This document shows positions 43,767 to 52,257 of a DNA stretch of 64,000 nucleotides, piece after piece; positions within the stretch are counted from its first letter, which is position 1; each line of letters opens with the position of its first letter. The translations under genes and the position numbers were made by a program. The stretch is from TMP-86 sp039807285 (GTDB taxonomy: Bacteria > Pseudomonadota > Gammaproteobacteria > Steroidobacterales > Steroidobacteraceae), in contig JBGAGK010000008.1 in NCBI GenBank assembly GCA_044226785.1, positions 80,955 through 144,954 on the forward strand, given 5' to 3'. Below the pieces are notes generated by a model. That model worked only from the letters and a program-made list of their open reading frames with translations, searched no databases and was not told the origin of the DNA.

Positions 43767-45086
43767 ATGCGGGCCAAACTGAACAAGACCGAACTGGGAA
43801 GATTGGAACGCCAAGGGAAGCTCGCGCCCCAGGGCGCACCCTTCGATGTGCGAGATACCGAGCTGAAGGGACTACTCCTTCGCGTTCAACCCACAGGCAA
43901 GCGCACCTGGTTCTATCAATACCGCACTCCACAAGGCCGCCAGACGCGCTTGAAGCTGGGCGACCACCCCGGGCTATCACCGGACGGTGCACGGGGGATC
44001 GCCATGGAGCGCGCGACAGAGGCCGCCGCGGGGGTGGATCTGGTGGGGCGAAAACGCAATGCAGTGGCCGAGACCAAGCGGCTACGGCTGTCGACACTGA
44101 GGGCATTCCTCGATGGCCGCTATAAGCCTTGGGCGCAGGCGCACCTGAAGTCCTGGAAGATGCAGATCGAGCGCATCGAAAGCGATTTCGCAGATTGGCT
44201 CGACAAGCCGATGCACGAAATGGTGCCTTTTGCGATAGAAGGACTGCGCCAGCGATGGAAGCGTGAAGGCCTGTCGCCCAAGTCGATAAATCGGGACATT
44301 CAACGCCTTCAATCGGTACTGTCGCGCGCGGTGGACTGGGGTGTGCTGGACCGGCACCCGTTCGAGGGGCTGAAGCCACTCAAGACCGACAAGACGGGGC
44401 GGGTGCGCTACCTAAGCCCGAAGGAGGAGCAGTCCCTGCGCGATGCGCTGATCGCACGGGAGTGGCGCATCTGCACGCGACGCGCCACGGCCAACAAGTG
44501 GCGCAGTATCCGCGGCCGGGAGTTACTACCCGCACTCACCGGCGACTATGTGGACTACCTGCGTCCGATGGTGTTGCTGGCGTTGAACACGGGGCTGCGG
44601 CGCGGGGAGATCTTCGGGCTTACCTGGGGGCGGCTGGACCTGACCGGCAAGATGCTCACTGTGATCGCAAGCAGCACCAAGAGCGGCCAGACTCGCAACG
44701 TGCCGCTGAATACCGAAGCGCTCGATGTTCTCAATGCCTGGAAGCAGCGCAATACACAGACCGGTGCCGCTGACTTCGTGTTCACGCACAAGGGCAAGGC
44801 GCTCAGGAGCGTGAATTTCTCTTGGCCAACCACTACCGAGGCTGCCGGCCTCATCGATTTCCACTTCCATGATCTGCGGCATCACTTCGCCAGTCGGCTG
44901 GTGATGGCCGGTGTGGATCTGAACACTGTGCGGGAGCTGCTCGGACATTCTGAAATCAAAATGACGCTGCGCTATGCGCACCTCGCCCCTGATGGACTGG
45001 CAAGGGCGGTGCAGATGATTGCCGCGACAGCCAGATCGGACAGCGCACAGCCCCGTACTTCACAGCCGTTCGTGAAAAGTGCCTGA
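43767..45086 (+). CDS. int: Tyrosine-recombinase integrase
   Basis: A 439-residue phage-type integrase. An N-terminal DUF4102-like arm-binding part (RDTELKGLLLRVQPTGKRTW; FYQYRTPQGR) is followed by the core-binding and catalytic domains. Catalytic residues are Arg278 (TGLRRGEI), His368/Arg371 (HDLRHHF), His394 (LGHSEI) and Tyr403 (LRYAH). GGGGAAGGG lies upstream of the ATG at 43767. It is encoded about 190 bases from attL and reads into the element, as in many tRNA-targeting islands. Confidence 0.93.
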   Translation: MRAKLNKTELGRLERQGKLAPQGAPFDVRDTELKGLLLRVQPTGKRTWFYQYRTPQGRQTRLKLGDHPGLSPDGARGIAMERATEAAAGVDLVGRKRNAVAETKRLRLSTLRAFLDGRYKPWAQAHLKSWKMQIERIESDFADWLDKPMHEMVPFAIEGLRQRWKREGLSPKSINRDIQRLQSVLSRAVDWGVLDRHPFEGLKPLKTDKTGRVRYLSPKEEQSLRDALIAREWRICTRRATANKWRSIRGRELLPALTGDYVDYLRPMVLLALNTGLRRGEIFGLTWGRLDLTGKMLTVIASSTKSGQTRNVPLNTEALDVLNAWKQRNTQTGAADFVFTHKGKALRSVNFSWPTTTEAAGLIDFHFHDLRHHFASRLVMAGVDLNTVRELLGHSEIKMTLRYAHLAPDGLARAVQMIAATARSDSAQPRTSQPFVKSA

Positions 45087-45168
45087 TGATTTGCCAAGCG
45101 AGGCCCGGCGACCGCGGCAAACAGCCGCCGAGCCTCAAACCACCAGCCCCTGTAAAGGAGGGAATTCG

Positions 45169-45810
45169 ATGGCTGAGACACAGAATACAACGGAACTCGA
45201 CACCGAACCGGAGGCGATAGAACTTCCAAACTGGATTGTTACTCCCCGAGAGCTTCCCAACCTGCAGATGGGCTGCCAAGGGAAGCGCACGAATAATCAC
45301 GGTGACGATGTGTTGGTCATCCACGTGTGGGGGTGGCCAACCGACCTCATCCGCGCTGGCTTCATCACAAAAGCGATGATGTCTCCCACGGGCAAGAGGT
45401 TGCGTGATGTGGACGGGGACCGCATCTCGTTGACACGGTACTGGCGGCTGGATGGTCGCAAGCCTCGCCGCTACTGCAAGGTGATTCTGTTCAAGCCCGA
45501 ATCACGCGCGTTGAGACTGCCGGGCGTTCAAGAGGCGGTGGCCGCATTGGCCCGTCACATGGATTGGAATGGGCGCCACTGTGAGCGGCAGCCCGCAGAG
45601 AAAGTGAAATCGCGAAGTGAAGCGTGGAAGCGGGCCGAGGCAGCACAATATGCGGCTTTGGAAAAGGGCATCGCGGCTGTGGCCGCGGGTCGGGCCCCCG
45701 AGGCCGCCATGTACGCCCGCGAAGTTCAAAGGTGGCAGCACATCATGCAGCGTGAGCGCGAACCATCGGCCAAGCCCATGCTCAGACTGGTTGTGAATCG
45801 CCCCGCGTAA
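45169..45810 (+). CDS. Hypothetical protein of the element
   Basis: A 213-residue protein with no family that I can name. It starts at an ATG preceded by a very strong AAAGGAGGG. Features: an acidic N-terminus, a Trp-rich region (HVWGWPTDLIRAGFI), a basic middle and a helical C-terminal third. Similar small soluble proteins follow integrases in gammaproteobacterial islands. No function is proposed. Confidence 0.7.
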   Translation: MAETQNTTELDTEPEAIELPNWIVTPRELPNLQMGCQGKRTNNHGDDVLVIHVWGWPTDLIRAGFITKAMMSPTGKRLRDVDGDRISLTRYWRLDGRKPRRYCKVILFKPESRALRLPGVQEAVAALARHMDWNGRHCERQPAEKVKSRSEAWKRAEAAQYAALEKGIAAVAAGRAPEAAMYAREVQRWQHIMQREREPSAKPMLRLVVNRPA

Positions 45811-45927
45811 CGCAGCCATCGATCTTCACCGCGCCTAGTTCACGGCTGATCCCCATGGATGACAAGCCGGCAAACCCTGGCCGGTTGGCGCGGTGATCCT
45901 TTGCAGGGCAGCGCGGAAGGGTACGCG

Positions 45928-46377
45928 ATGAAGAAATCACCGGAAGTGGCGCAGGAATTGGCTGCTGTCAGGGCGCGACTGCAAGAGTTGGAAGCGTTCC
46001 TGCACAGACACAATTCCTTTTGGGCGGCGGACTGTCTGCACAGATTCAACGCTGCCAACGTTGACACACTCGATGCCGCGTTCGGTTTGACTTCGGAGCG
46101 GGAGAAGTCCTCATCAAACAAAGTCCGGAACCGGGATGTGCAGGTGATTCGACTCAGGATGGCCGGGAAGACTTGGACCGAAATCTGCGACGCCTTGGAT
46201 ATCAACGACCCCCGAGACTCACAGCGGATGGTGGCGGCTCTAACCGGTAAGCAGCCCGACAAGGCTGCAGCGCAGCGGGAATTTGCTGCGTTTCGCCGGC
46301 GCGCTAGAGTTGCATTGAAGGCATGGGCTGACGCCCTTTCCAGCGAAATCGATTCGGCTTGGACACAAGCACCATGA
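45928..46377 (+). CDS. Hypothetical protein, possible HTH
   Basis: A 149-residue soluble protein. The N-terminal 35 residues look coiled-coil (VAQELAAVRARLQELEAFL). VQVIRLRMAGKTWTEICDAL near residue 75 resembles a helix-turn-helix of phage regulators. GGAAGG lies upstream of the ATG. Position after the integrase suggests a regulator; this is inference. Confidence 0.62.
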   Translation: MKKSPEVAQELAAVRARLQELEAFLHRHNSFWAADCLHRFNAANVDTLDAAFGLTSEREKSSSNKVRNRDVQVIRLRMAGKTWTEICDALDINDPRDSQRMVAALTGKQPDKAAAQREFAAFRRRARVALKAWADALSSEIDSAWTQAP

Positions 46378-46475
46378 CTTGTCTTCGGGGGTGAAATCCC
46401 CGTTTTTGCCCCCGAAGTCAGCGGGAATGTATATCGCGCAATGTTGCACTCGGCTTACCCATCTCGAGAGGCAAC

Positions 46476-46757
46476 ATGAAACCGGACAATTTCCTCCTTC
46501 GAACCGCCGAGGCTGCCAGACTCGCTACCGAGCTCGGCCGTCGCACATCCCCGTCTCTATTGAGAAAGCTGCGCGCCAAGGGGACTGCTGATCCTGGCAC
46601 GAAGGGTCCGCCGTGGAAGCGCGCGCCCAACGGGGACTGTCTGTACTCGCGCCCTGACATTCAGCACTGGGTAGGCGCTTTCTTGGCCGAATGCCGCCCG
46701 CTTGAGCCGGCACAACAGCCAGAAAGGCTTCGAAGCAACTCATCCCGTGCCGCGTAA
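46476..46757 (+). CDS. Small protein, possible AlpA/excisionase-like DNA-binding factor
   Basis: A 93-residue protein (LRTAEAARLATELGRRTS then GDCLYSRPDIQHWV). The pattern of an N-terminal helix pair, a basic middle and a C-terminal YxRxDIxxW resembles MerR/AlpA-like excisionases that select a column of DNA-binding residues. GAGAGG precedes the ATG. The hairpin terminator at 46780 follows. Confidence 0.55.
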   Translation: MKPDNFLLRTAEAARLATELGRRTSPSLLRKLRAKGTADPGTKGPPWKRAPNGDCLYSRPDIQHWVGAFLAECRPLEPAQQPERLRSNSSRAA

Positions 46758-46779
46758 CCCCATGACCGCCGAAAATGGC

Positions 46780-46817
46780 GAAGCCCGCAACCGATGAGAC
46801 GGTGGCGGGCTTCTTTC
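46780..46817 (+). terminator. Rho-independent-type terminator
   Basis: GAAGCCCGC (46780-46788) pairs with GCGGGCTTC (46805-46813), followed by a short T-rich run. It separates the early regulator genes from the replication genes. Confidence 0.55.
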
Positions 46818-46845
46818 AAGGCATTTCCCAGCAAAGGATCTAACT

Positions 46846-47103
46846 GTGCGAAATGTACAATTGTCGCTGCCGCGCGGCAAATCCTCACGGCAGACCACCG
46901 ATAACGCCACCGCGATTCACGACGAGTTCACGAAAATGTGCAAGGCGACGGATCGTGCTTCGCAGCTCCGCCACTTCGAGGCCATGCGTAATCTCATCCG
47001 GCGCCGCACGGCGGCCGAGATCGCTGCCATAGAGGAGGCGCGCGGTTTGTCGACGGGCCGACCTTCGACACCTGCTGTCATACGGCGAGGTGCCAGCGCA
47101 TGA
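46846..47103 (+). CDS. Hypothetical protein upstream of the replication gene
   Basis: An 85-residue, mostly helical, basic protein that starts at GTG and overlaps the next gene by four bases (ATGA). The overlap and small size suggest an accessory to the replication protein. No family is recognised. Confidence 0.6.
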   Translation: MRNVQLSLPRGKSSRQTTDNATAIHDEFTKMCKATDRASQLRHFEAMRNLIRRRTAAEIAAIEEARGLSTGRPSTPAVIRRGASA

Positions 47104-49514
47104 CAAGCGATGCTGTTGCGCAATTCCGTGCGGCGATGCTGTCCCGCGGCCTGAGGCCGCCGTTGCCGATTGAGCCGGGCCAGCTCTATCGGTTTCCCAG
47201 CAGCGAACGGGCGGGCGATATGGCCGGATGGTGCAAGCTGTTCGATGATCGACGCGGCGGGGTGTTCGGAGACTGGCGCACCGGGCTAGAGGAAACCTGG
47301 CAGGCCGAGCGCATAGAACCCATGACGGCCGGCGAGCGAAAGCGCATTGCGCAACTGGTGGCCGAGGCGCGCCGTGAGCGCGAAGCCGAGGAACGCGCGA
47401 AACATCATGAGGCTGCGCAGAGTGCGGAAAGCATCTGGCAGTCCGCTAAACAAGCCCCGGCCGACCATCCTTATCTGATAGCCAAGGGCATCCAGTCGCA
47501 CGGCCTGCGAGTCCATTACGGCGAGCTGGTGCTGCCCGTGCGAAGGGGCACAGAGCTGGCGAGCTTGCAATTCATCGCAGCCAATGGCGACAAGCGATTC
47601 TTGAAGGGAGGCAAAGTTGCCGGCGGGTCCTTCATTATCGGCAAGCCAGACGGCACGTTGTGCATCGTGGAGGGTTTCGCCACGGGCGCATCTGTCCATG
47701 AGGCAACTGGCCATGCCGTGGCTGTGGCTTTCAATTCTGGAAACCTGTTGGCCGTGGCGCGCACGATGCGGGAGAAATTGAGGGATCTGCGCCTGATTCT
47801 CTGCGCTGACGATGACTCGGGCACGCCAGGCAACCCGGGATTGAGCAAGGCGCGGGAAGCTGCCGGCGCCGTGGGCGGACTTTTGGCCGTGCCGGACTTC
47901 GGCACACAACGACCCGACGGTGCGTCGGACTTCAATGACCTGGCGTGGCAGGCGGGCGCCGATGCCGTACGCCGCTGCATCGAGATCGCAGCGTTGACCG
48001 AGGATGCTGCGCCGACAGCAGCAGCAATGCCTGTAGTCGCAGGAGTCGCAAGATTCCCAAATCCAGAGCCGCTGCGCCGTCCGACGCCACCACCGGAAGC
48101 ATATCCGTCGGCCGAATTGGGCGAGGTATTGCGCCCTGCGGCCGAGGCAATCCGCAGGGTGATTCAGGCGCCGGAAGCGATTATTGGCGGTGCGCTGCTG
48201 GCGGCCGCATCGCTTGCGGCGCAAGCCCTTGCCAATGTTGTTATCGATGACCGCAGCATCCCGCTGTCATTGTGGCTGCTGAACGTGGCGGAATCGGGAG
48301 AGCGAAAATCGGCCGTGGACAATGAAGTCATGCGCGCTGCACGGGAGCACGAGCGCGAACTGGCCGATCTCTACGATGCCGAGAAGCTGACGCACGATGC
48401 CGCTCTCGCGGAATACAGCGCACGCTGCGAAGCGGCGAAGGCCGATTTCAAAAAGAGCAAAGGCAAGGGGCTGGCCGAGGCACTGGAGGAATTGGGGCCA
48501 CCGCCGCCTGCCCCGTTGATTCCGCGAGTAACGGCCGCCGATTTCACGGCGGAAGGGCTGTTCAAACTGCTGGCGGCAGGCTACCCCAGCATCGGCGCAT
48601 TCACCGATGAGGCGGCGCTGGTCTTTGGCGGGCACGGTATGACCAAGGAAACCGTCATGCGAACCGCGGGCGCACTATGCCGCCTCTGGGACCGAGGGGA
48701 ATTGGACCGTGTGCGCAGCGGCGATGGCGCGCAGAAGCTTTACGGCAGGCGCTTCGCCATGCACCTGTTGGCGCAACCCATCATCGCGAGGCGCGCCCTC
48801 TCCGATGACGTGTTGGCTGGACAGGGGTTCCTTGCGCGCTGTTTGCTGGCATGGCCGCACGGCACGGCAGGTAGTCGCCCCTACGTTGCCGAATCGCTGG
48901 GAACGGATCCGGCGATATTGCAGCTTCGCGCGAGGCTCCTGCGTTTGCATCGAGAATCGCTGCCGCTGGCCGACGGGAAAACGCAGGAGCTGGCGCCGCG
49001 GGCGCTGAGCCTTACCACCGAAGCCTTCAATCAATGGCGCGAGTTGCATGATGCGATAGAGGAGGGAACCGCCGAAGGCGGCCCCTTTGCGCAAGTGAAG
49101 CCGTGGGCGAGCAAGACCGCCGAGCAAGCCCTACGCATCGCCGGCGTGCTCGCCATGACTGAGAATTCCGCCGCCCGGCAAATCGAGGTCGAGACGATCC
49201 GCCGTGCCGGCGAATTGGCACTGTGGCATTTGTCCGAGTCCGTGCGCCTGGCCGGAACTGCGGAACTGTCACTGGAGGTACGCAACGCGGAAGCATTGCT
49301 TGGCTGGTGCCATGAAACCGGGCGGCAGTACCTTTATTCCCGGGCGGCACTACGATTGGGGCCGTCCTGTATCCGCGAGCGCAAGCTGTTCAGTAATGCC
49401 ATGGCGGTGCTCGAAGAAGCAGGCTGGGCGCTACCCGTAGAGGGCGGCATGGAATTGGACGGGGCCAGGCGGCGGGACGTGTGGCGGATTACTCCTGCAT
49501 CGGAGGACGCTTGA
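47100..49514 (+). CDS. TOPRIM/DUF3987 phage-type replication protein (primase-helicase-like)
   Basis: An 804-residue protein. The N-terminal 130 residues are the primase-associated region (YLIAKGIQSHGLRVHYGELV; split from it LPVRRGTELASLQF). A TOPRIM segment follows (LCIVEGFATGASVHEATG and LILCADDDSGTPGNPG, about residues 188-245). The C-terminal 480 residues form the DUF3987 ATPase-like domain. Such proteins initiate replication in satellites and prophages. An 18-bp sequence inside it (48035-48052) recurs in the repeat cluster at 49566, a possible origin. Confidence 0.88.
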   Translation: MTSDAVAQFRAAMLSRGLRPPLPIEPGQLYRFPSSERAGDMAGWCKLFDDRRGGVFGDWRTGLEETWQAERIEPMTAGERKRIAQLVAEARREREAEERAKHHEAAQSAESIWQSAKQAPADHPYLIAKGIQSHGLRVHYGELVLPVRRGTELASLQFIAANGDKRFLKGGKVAGGSFIIGKPDGTLCIVEGFATGASVHEATGHAVAVAFNSGNLLAVARTMREKLRDLRLILCADDDSGTPGNPGLSKAREAAGAVGGLLAVPDFGTQRPDGASDFNDLAWQAGADAVRRCIEIAALTEDAAPTAAAMPVVAGVARFPNPEPLRRPTPPPEAYPSAELGEVLRPAAEAIRRVIQAPEAIIGGALLAAASLAAQALANVVIDDRSIPLSLWLLNVAESGERKSAVDNEVMRAAREHERELADLYDAEKLTHDAALAEYSARCEAAKADFKKSKGKGLAEALEELGPPPPAPLIPRVTAADFTAEGLFKLLAAGYPSIGAFTDEAALVFGGHGMTKETVMRTAGALCRLWDRGELDRVRSGDGAQKLYGRRFAMHLLAQPIIARRALSDDVLAGQGFLARCLLAWPHGTAGSRPYVAESLGTDPAILQLRARLLRLHRESLPLADGKTQELAPRALSLTTEAFNQWRELHDAIEEGTAEGGPFAQVKPWASKTAEQALRIAGVLAMTENSAARQIEVETIRRAGELALWHLSESVRLAGTAELSLEVRNAEALLGWCHETGRQYLYSRAALRLGPSCIRERKLFSNAMAVLEEAGWALPVEGGMELDGARRRDVWRITPASEDA

Positions 49515-49515
49515 T

Positions 49516-49911
49516 ATGGGCGGCATCTTGGACCGCCTGCGCGCCAATTTAGGAAGGGCACCCGCTGCGACTCTCGCGACTCCTGCGACTTTTGTACCTC
49601 GGGTACCGGTAAGAGTCGCAGAGTCGCAGGAGTCGCAAGGCATGGACATCTCGCCGCAGCTCTCGCCCGAGCAGGAACGGGCATCACGCGAGGTGCTGGC
49701 GCTATTGGATCGACGGCCCGAAATCGAGCGGGCCTTCGTGACCCGCAACTGCGCCAACGGCGACCTGGTCGTCACCCTGGGAGTGCGATCCATCGGCACC
49801 TGCGACTTGGTGATCCCGGCCAGCCGATTGACTCCCGGATCACTGTCCGACATTGCGGCTCTGATCGAAACCATGGATGAGGTATCAGGGCGGGGACCGA
49901 AACATGCTTGA
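49516..49911 (+). CDS. Hypothetical protein overlapping the repeat cluster
   Basis: A 131-residue protein, starting one base after the replication gene stop. Residues 17-43 are low-complexity, encoded by the AGTCGCA repeats. The rest (VLALLDRRPEIERAFV; DLVVTLGVRSIGTCDLVIP) is a small folded domain that I do not recognise. The coding frame crosses the iteron-like region, which may also serve as a DNA site. Confidence 0.6.
   Translation: MGGILDRLRANLGRAPAATLATPATFVPRVPVRVAESQESQGMDISPQLSPEQERASREVLALLDRRPEIERAFVTRNCANGDLVVTLGVRSIGTCDLVIPASRLTPGSLSDIAALIETMDEVSGRGPKHA
49566..49637. repeat. Iteron-like cluster of AGTCGCA repeats, three inverted and three direct
   Basis: The inverse heptamer (T/C)GCGACT occurs at 49566, 49575 and 49584 (period 9). 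AGTCGCA occurs at 49614, 49622 and 49631. GCGACTCCTGCGACT (49576-49590) and AGTCGCAGGAGTCGC (49622-49636) form a perfect 15-bp inverted repeat. An 18-bp copy of the right arm recurs at 48035-48052. It could be an origin recognised by the adjacent replication protein. Confidence 0.6.
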
Positions 49912-50167
49912 ACGGCTCACCCAAGTCCCGTCATGGCCACTCCTCGAGAGGACCGCGGAACAGGCGGAGTTTGTACAGTGGCGGAGGGATCGGGTCTCGG
50001 TCAATCACTGCGGAAACCGGCGCGGCGATCAAGAACCACGATCTGAGTTCTTGAAACGCGAGGACGCCGAATCCCTCACCGGCATCACCCAGCAGCAGGT
50101 GTCGAAGTGGGCCAAGCGCCTCAAGGATGAGGGCACGCCGGCGCTGAAAGCTCGAGGTTGCGCGTGA
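49904..50167 (+). CDS. Hypothetical protein with a possible HTH
   Basis: An 87-residue basic protein that overlaps the previous gene. The C-terminal LKREDAESLTGITQQQVSKW resembles a ParB/Xre-type helix-turn-helix. It overlaps the next gene by four bases (GTGA). Role unknown. Confidence 0.55.
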   Translation: MLERLTQVPSWPLLERTAEQAEFVQWRRDRVSVNHCGNRRGDQEPRSEFLKREDAESLTGITQQQVSKWAKRLKDEGTPALKARGCA

Positions 50168-50529
50168 TCGATTGGGTCGCCGCCAGGGCAAAAGATTGGG
50201 GGCGGCAAGTCCGCTGGCTTTACTGCGGCAAGGACGGATGGCCACCCCGAACCGCACTGGCCCGGCTGATCGAGGAAGGTAATCACGGCGCAGGCGTGGC
50301 GCGCTATCAACAATACTTCCCCGAGTGTCTTTCTCCCGAGGCGCTGATCACCAACAACATCATTCGGCGTCTGGAATTGCGGCACCAGGAAATGTTCTGG
50401 ATCCACGACGTAATCCGAAGCCGCGTGAAGCGAAAAATAGAGGTCATCGGCATTGAACATCGCGTCTACTACAACTGGCTCCATGCCGCGCATCAGGCTT
50501 ATTCGAGCGCCGTTGCCGTCAATTCCTGA
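50164..50529 (+). CDS. Hypothetical protein, phage-associated
   Basis: A 121-residue basic protein that starts at GTG. It is rich in Arg and aromatics (WGRQVRWLYCGKDGWPPR; VYYNWLHAAHQAY), which suggests nucleic-acid binding. I do not recognise the family; the layout is compatible with small phage antiterminator-like proteins, but without a defining motif. Confidence 0.58.
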   Translation: MIDWVAARAKDWGRQVRWLYCGKDGWPPRTALARLIEEGNHGAGVARYQQYFPECLSPEALITNNIIRRLELRHQEMFWIHDVIRSRVKRKIEVIGIEHRVYYNWLHAAHQAYSSAVAVNS

Positions 50530-50953
50530 TGCCCGGCTGCCGGCGAGTTACGAAGCGGCACGCATGGCGCTATCCGAATGCTCGCGCATCGACGAATGCC
50601 AATCGTGGGCCGACAAAGCCGAAGCGATGGCCAGCTACGCCAAGCAGGCCAAGGATGAATCCCTGCGCAAACTGGCCGACCGGATACAGGCGCGGGCTAT
50701 TCGGCGCTGCGGGGAACTGCTGAAGCAGATCGAGCCGGCGAACGGAGCCAATCAGAACATTCGTGACGGCGCCGACAGGAAAGTTACGCGATCGTCCGCG
50801 GCAACCGATGCTGGCCTGAGCGAACGGCAGAAGGTCACCGCGCTGCGCGTGGCGAGCATCCCGGACGAAGATTTCGAATCGCAGGTCGAATCCGATTCAC
50901 CGCCCACGATCACCGCACCGACCCCCATTGTCAGGAGACCAGCCCATGATTGA
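50483..50953 (+). CDS. Hypothetical phage protein (helical, conserved type)
   Basis: A 156-residue protein that starts inside the previous gene. The block ARMALSECSRIDECQSWADK (split: ARMALSECSRIDE / QSWADKAEAM) followed by LRKLADRIQARAIRRCGELL is a recurrent helical segment of phage accessory proteins. Function unknown. It overlaps the SSB gene by eight bases. Confidence 0.58.
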   Translation: MPRIRLIRAPLPSIPDARLPASYEAARMALSECSRIDECQSWADKAEAMASYAKQAKDESLRKLADRIQARAIRRCGELLKQIEPANGANQNIRDGADRKVTRSSAATDAGLSERQKVTALRVASIPDEDFESQVESDSPPTITAPTPIVRRPAHD

Positions 50954-51299
50954 CGCCCTGATTTCCGGCCGCCTGTACGGCCAGCCGCAGCAGAGACTCT
51001 CGAAGAACGGCAACCCGTTCGTGACGGCAAAGCTTCGAGTCTCGATGCCCAATGGCGAAACCGCCTTCGTCAACGTCATCGCGTTCCGGGAGTCGGTGGG
51101 CGCTGCCCTGCTGGCCCTGTCCGAAGGCGCGGCGGTGGCGCTGGCGGGCGAGCTCAAGGCCGGCGCCTACACGGCCCAGGACGGCACCCCGCGCGCATCG
51201 CTGGATCTCACCGCGCACGAAGTCCTGACCGAGTACCACGTGGCCCGGCGGCGCAAGGCCATGCAGCCAGAACGTGAACATGCCGGCGCCAATGCGTAA
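50946..51299 (+). CDS. ssb: Single-stranded DNA-binding protein
   Basis: A 117-residue OB-fold protein. The segments MIDALISGRLYGQPQQRLSK, FVTAKLRVSMPNGETAFVNV and LSEGAAVALAGELKAGAYT match phage SSB-like proteins. The C-terminus lacks the acidic DDDIPF-type tail of host SSB, as is common for mobile-element versions. It probably serves replication of the element with the TOPRIM/DUF3987 protein. Confidence 0.82.
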   Translation: MIDALISGRLYGQPQQRLSKNGNPFVTAKLRVSMPNGETAFVNVIAFRESVGAALLALSEGAAVALAGELKAGAYTAQDGTPRASLDLTAHEVLTEYHVARRRKAMQPEREHAGANA

Positions 51300-51344
51300 C
51301 GCGAGCCGAAGGGGCTTTCCGGATCTCGGCAAGCAGCGGACCGC

Positions 51345-51695
51345 ATGACACCCTCTGACATTAGCCGCGCGCACCTTCTGGATGCGATCTTCGGGGCCTG
51401 CCGTGTCATGGCGCGCGGCGATACGAAAACCCGGGATGATGTGGCCCCGGCGCTGCTGCTGCTGATGGAAATCGAGAGCTGCCTGCAGTCGGACTGCTCC
51501 GACGCTCGGGACGCTCCAAGATATTCAACGGAGTTTCACGCTCGGCGGTTTGCGAGTCTCGAGAGGGCGCTTCAGGGCTTCGATCCACCGCGTCAGATGG
51601 AAATCATTCAACAGCGCACCGGGCGCTCGCGCGCTTCGGTCTATCGGGATCGGCAGAAAGCGCGCCACTTGAAACGGATGGCCACGACCGAGTAG
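51345..51695 (+). CDS. Hypothetical protein with C-terminal HTH-like segment
   Basis: A 116-residue protein. The C-terminal RQMEIIQQRTGRSRASVYRD has the spacing of a helix-turn-helix (TGRSRASVYRDRQK). It may regulate late genes of the element. No closer family is seen. Confidence 0.6.
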   Translation: MTPSDISRAHLLDAIFGACRVMARGDTKTRDDVAPALLLLMEIESCLQSDCSDARDAPRYSTEFHARRFASLERALQGFDPPRQMEIIQQRTGRSRASVYRDRQKARHLKRMATTE

Positions 51696-51739
51696 GCCGG
51701 TCTCAATTCGGTCTCAGTCTCAACTCTTTGCAGTTGCCG

Positions 51740-51958
51740 GTGATACAGATACTTGGCAGTTTGCCTGTCGTGCGCAAGAGAATCACATGTCAAGTCGCGG
51801 CAGCCCTGCTGATCGAGCGGGCGCATGAGATTATCGATGCGGCAAGCCGGAACGGTCGCGAGCTGGGCGAGAGCGAATCGGGGCGGTTGGATGAATTGTT
51901 CAAACTTGCATCCCTGCTCACAGCAACGAGGTATCAGCATGGTCGGCCGTCCGTTTGA
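51740..51958 (+). CDS. Small hypothetical protein
   Basis: About 72 residues; the start is uncertain (GTG 51740 or an upstream TTG), with no clear ribosome-binding site. Sequence such as LIERAHEIIDAASRNGREL is helical. It overlaps the next gene and may be real only as a leader. Confidence 0.4.
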   Translation: MIQILGSLPVVRKRITCQVAAALLIERAHEIIDAASRNGRELGESESGRLDELFKLASLLTATRYQHGRPSV

Positions 51959-52244
51959 GAAGGGCCGGTCCGGTAATCCGGGCGGCCGTGCGAAGGAGAA
52001 CCCGGAAGTCAAAACGCTTGCGAGGCAGAACGCCCCGCGCGCCATCAAGCGCATTATCGAGCTGATGGACAGCAAGGATGAGCGCGTGGCCCTTGCCGCG
52101 GCCAATGCGATCCTTGATCGGGCATACGGCAAGCCGCGTCAAAACATCGACGCCCCGGCTGAGCACCGGTTCGTGGCGGAAATCCCGCTCGCACAGTTGA
52201 CGACCGATGAATGGCTCTCTACGTGTAAACCTCAGCAACAGTAA
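51939..52244 (+). CDS. DUF5681 protein (terminase-small-subunit-associated)
   Basis: A 101-residue protein that opens with the DUF5681 signature FEKGRSGNPGGRAKE, followed by APRAIKRIIELMDSKDE and the conserved ILDRAYGKPRQ. In phages this family sits directly before the large terminase and is treated as a small-terminase-like DNA-recognition factor. Here no large terminase follows, which is consistent with use of a helper phage's packaging motor. Confidence 0.75.
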   Translation: MVGRPFEKGRSGNPGGRAKENPEVKTLARQNAPRAIKRIIELMDSKDERVALAAANAILDRAYGKPRQNIDAPAEHRFVAEIPLAQLTTDEWLSTCKPQQQ

Positions 52245-52257
52245 CCCGAGGCAGCCT

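Noticed and set aside
48035..49640. CRISPR-like short repeats
   Set aside because: Repeats are 7-18 bp, at 8-9 bp spacing and in both orientations, without spacers of regular length or cas genes.
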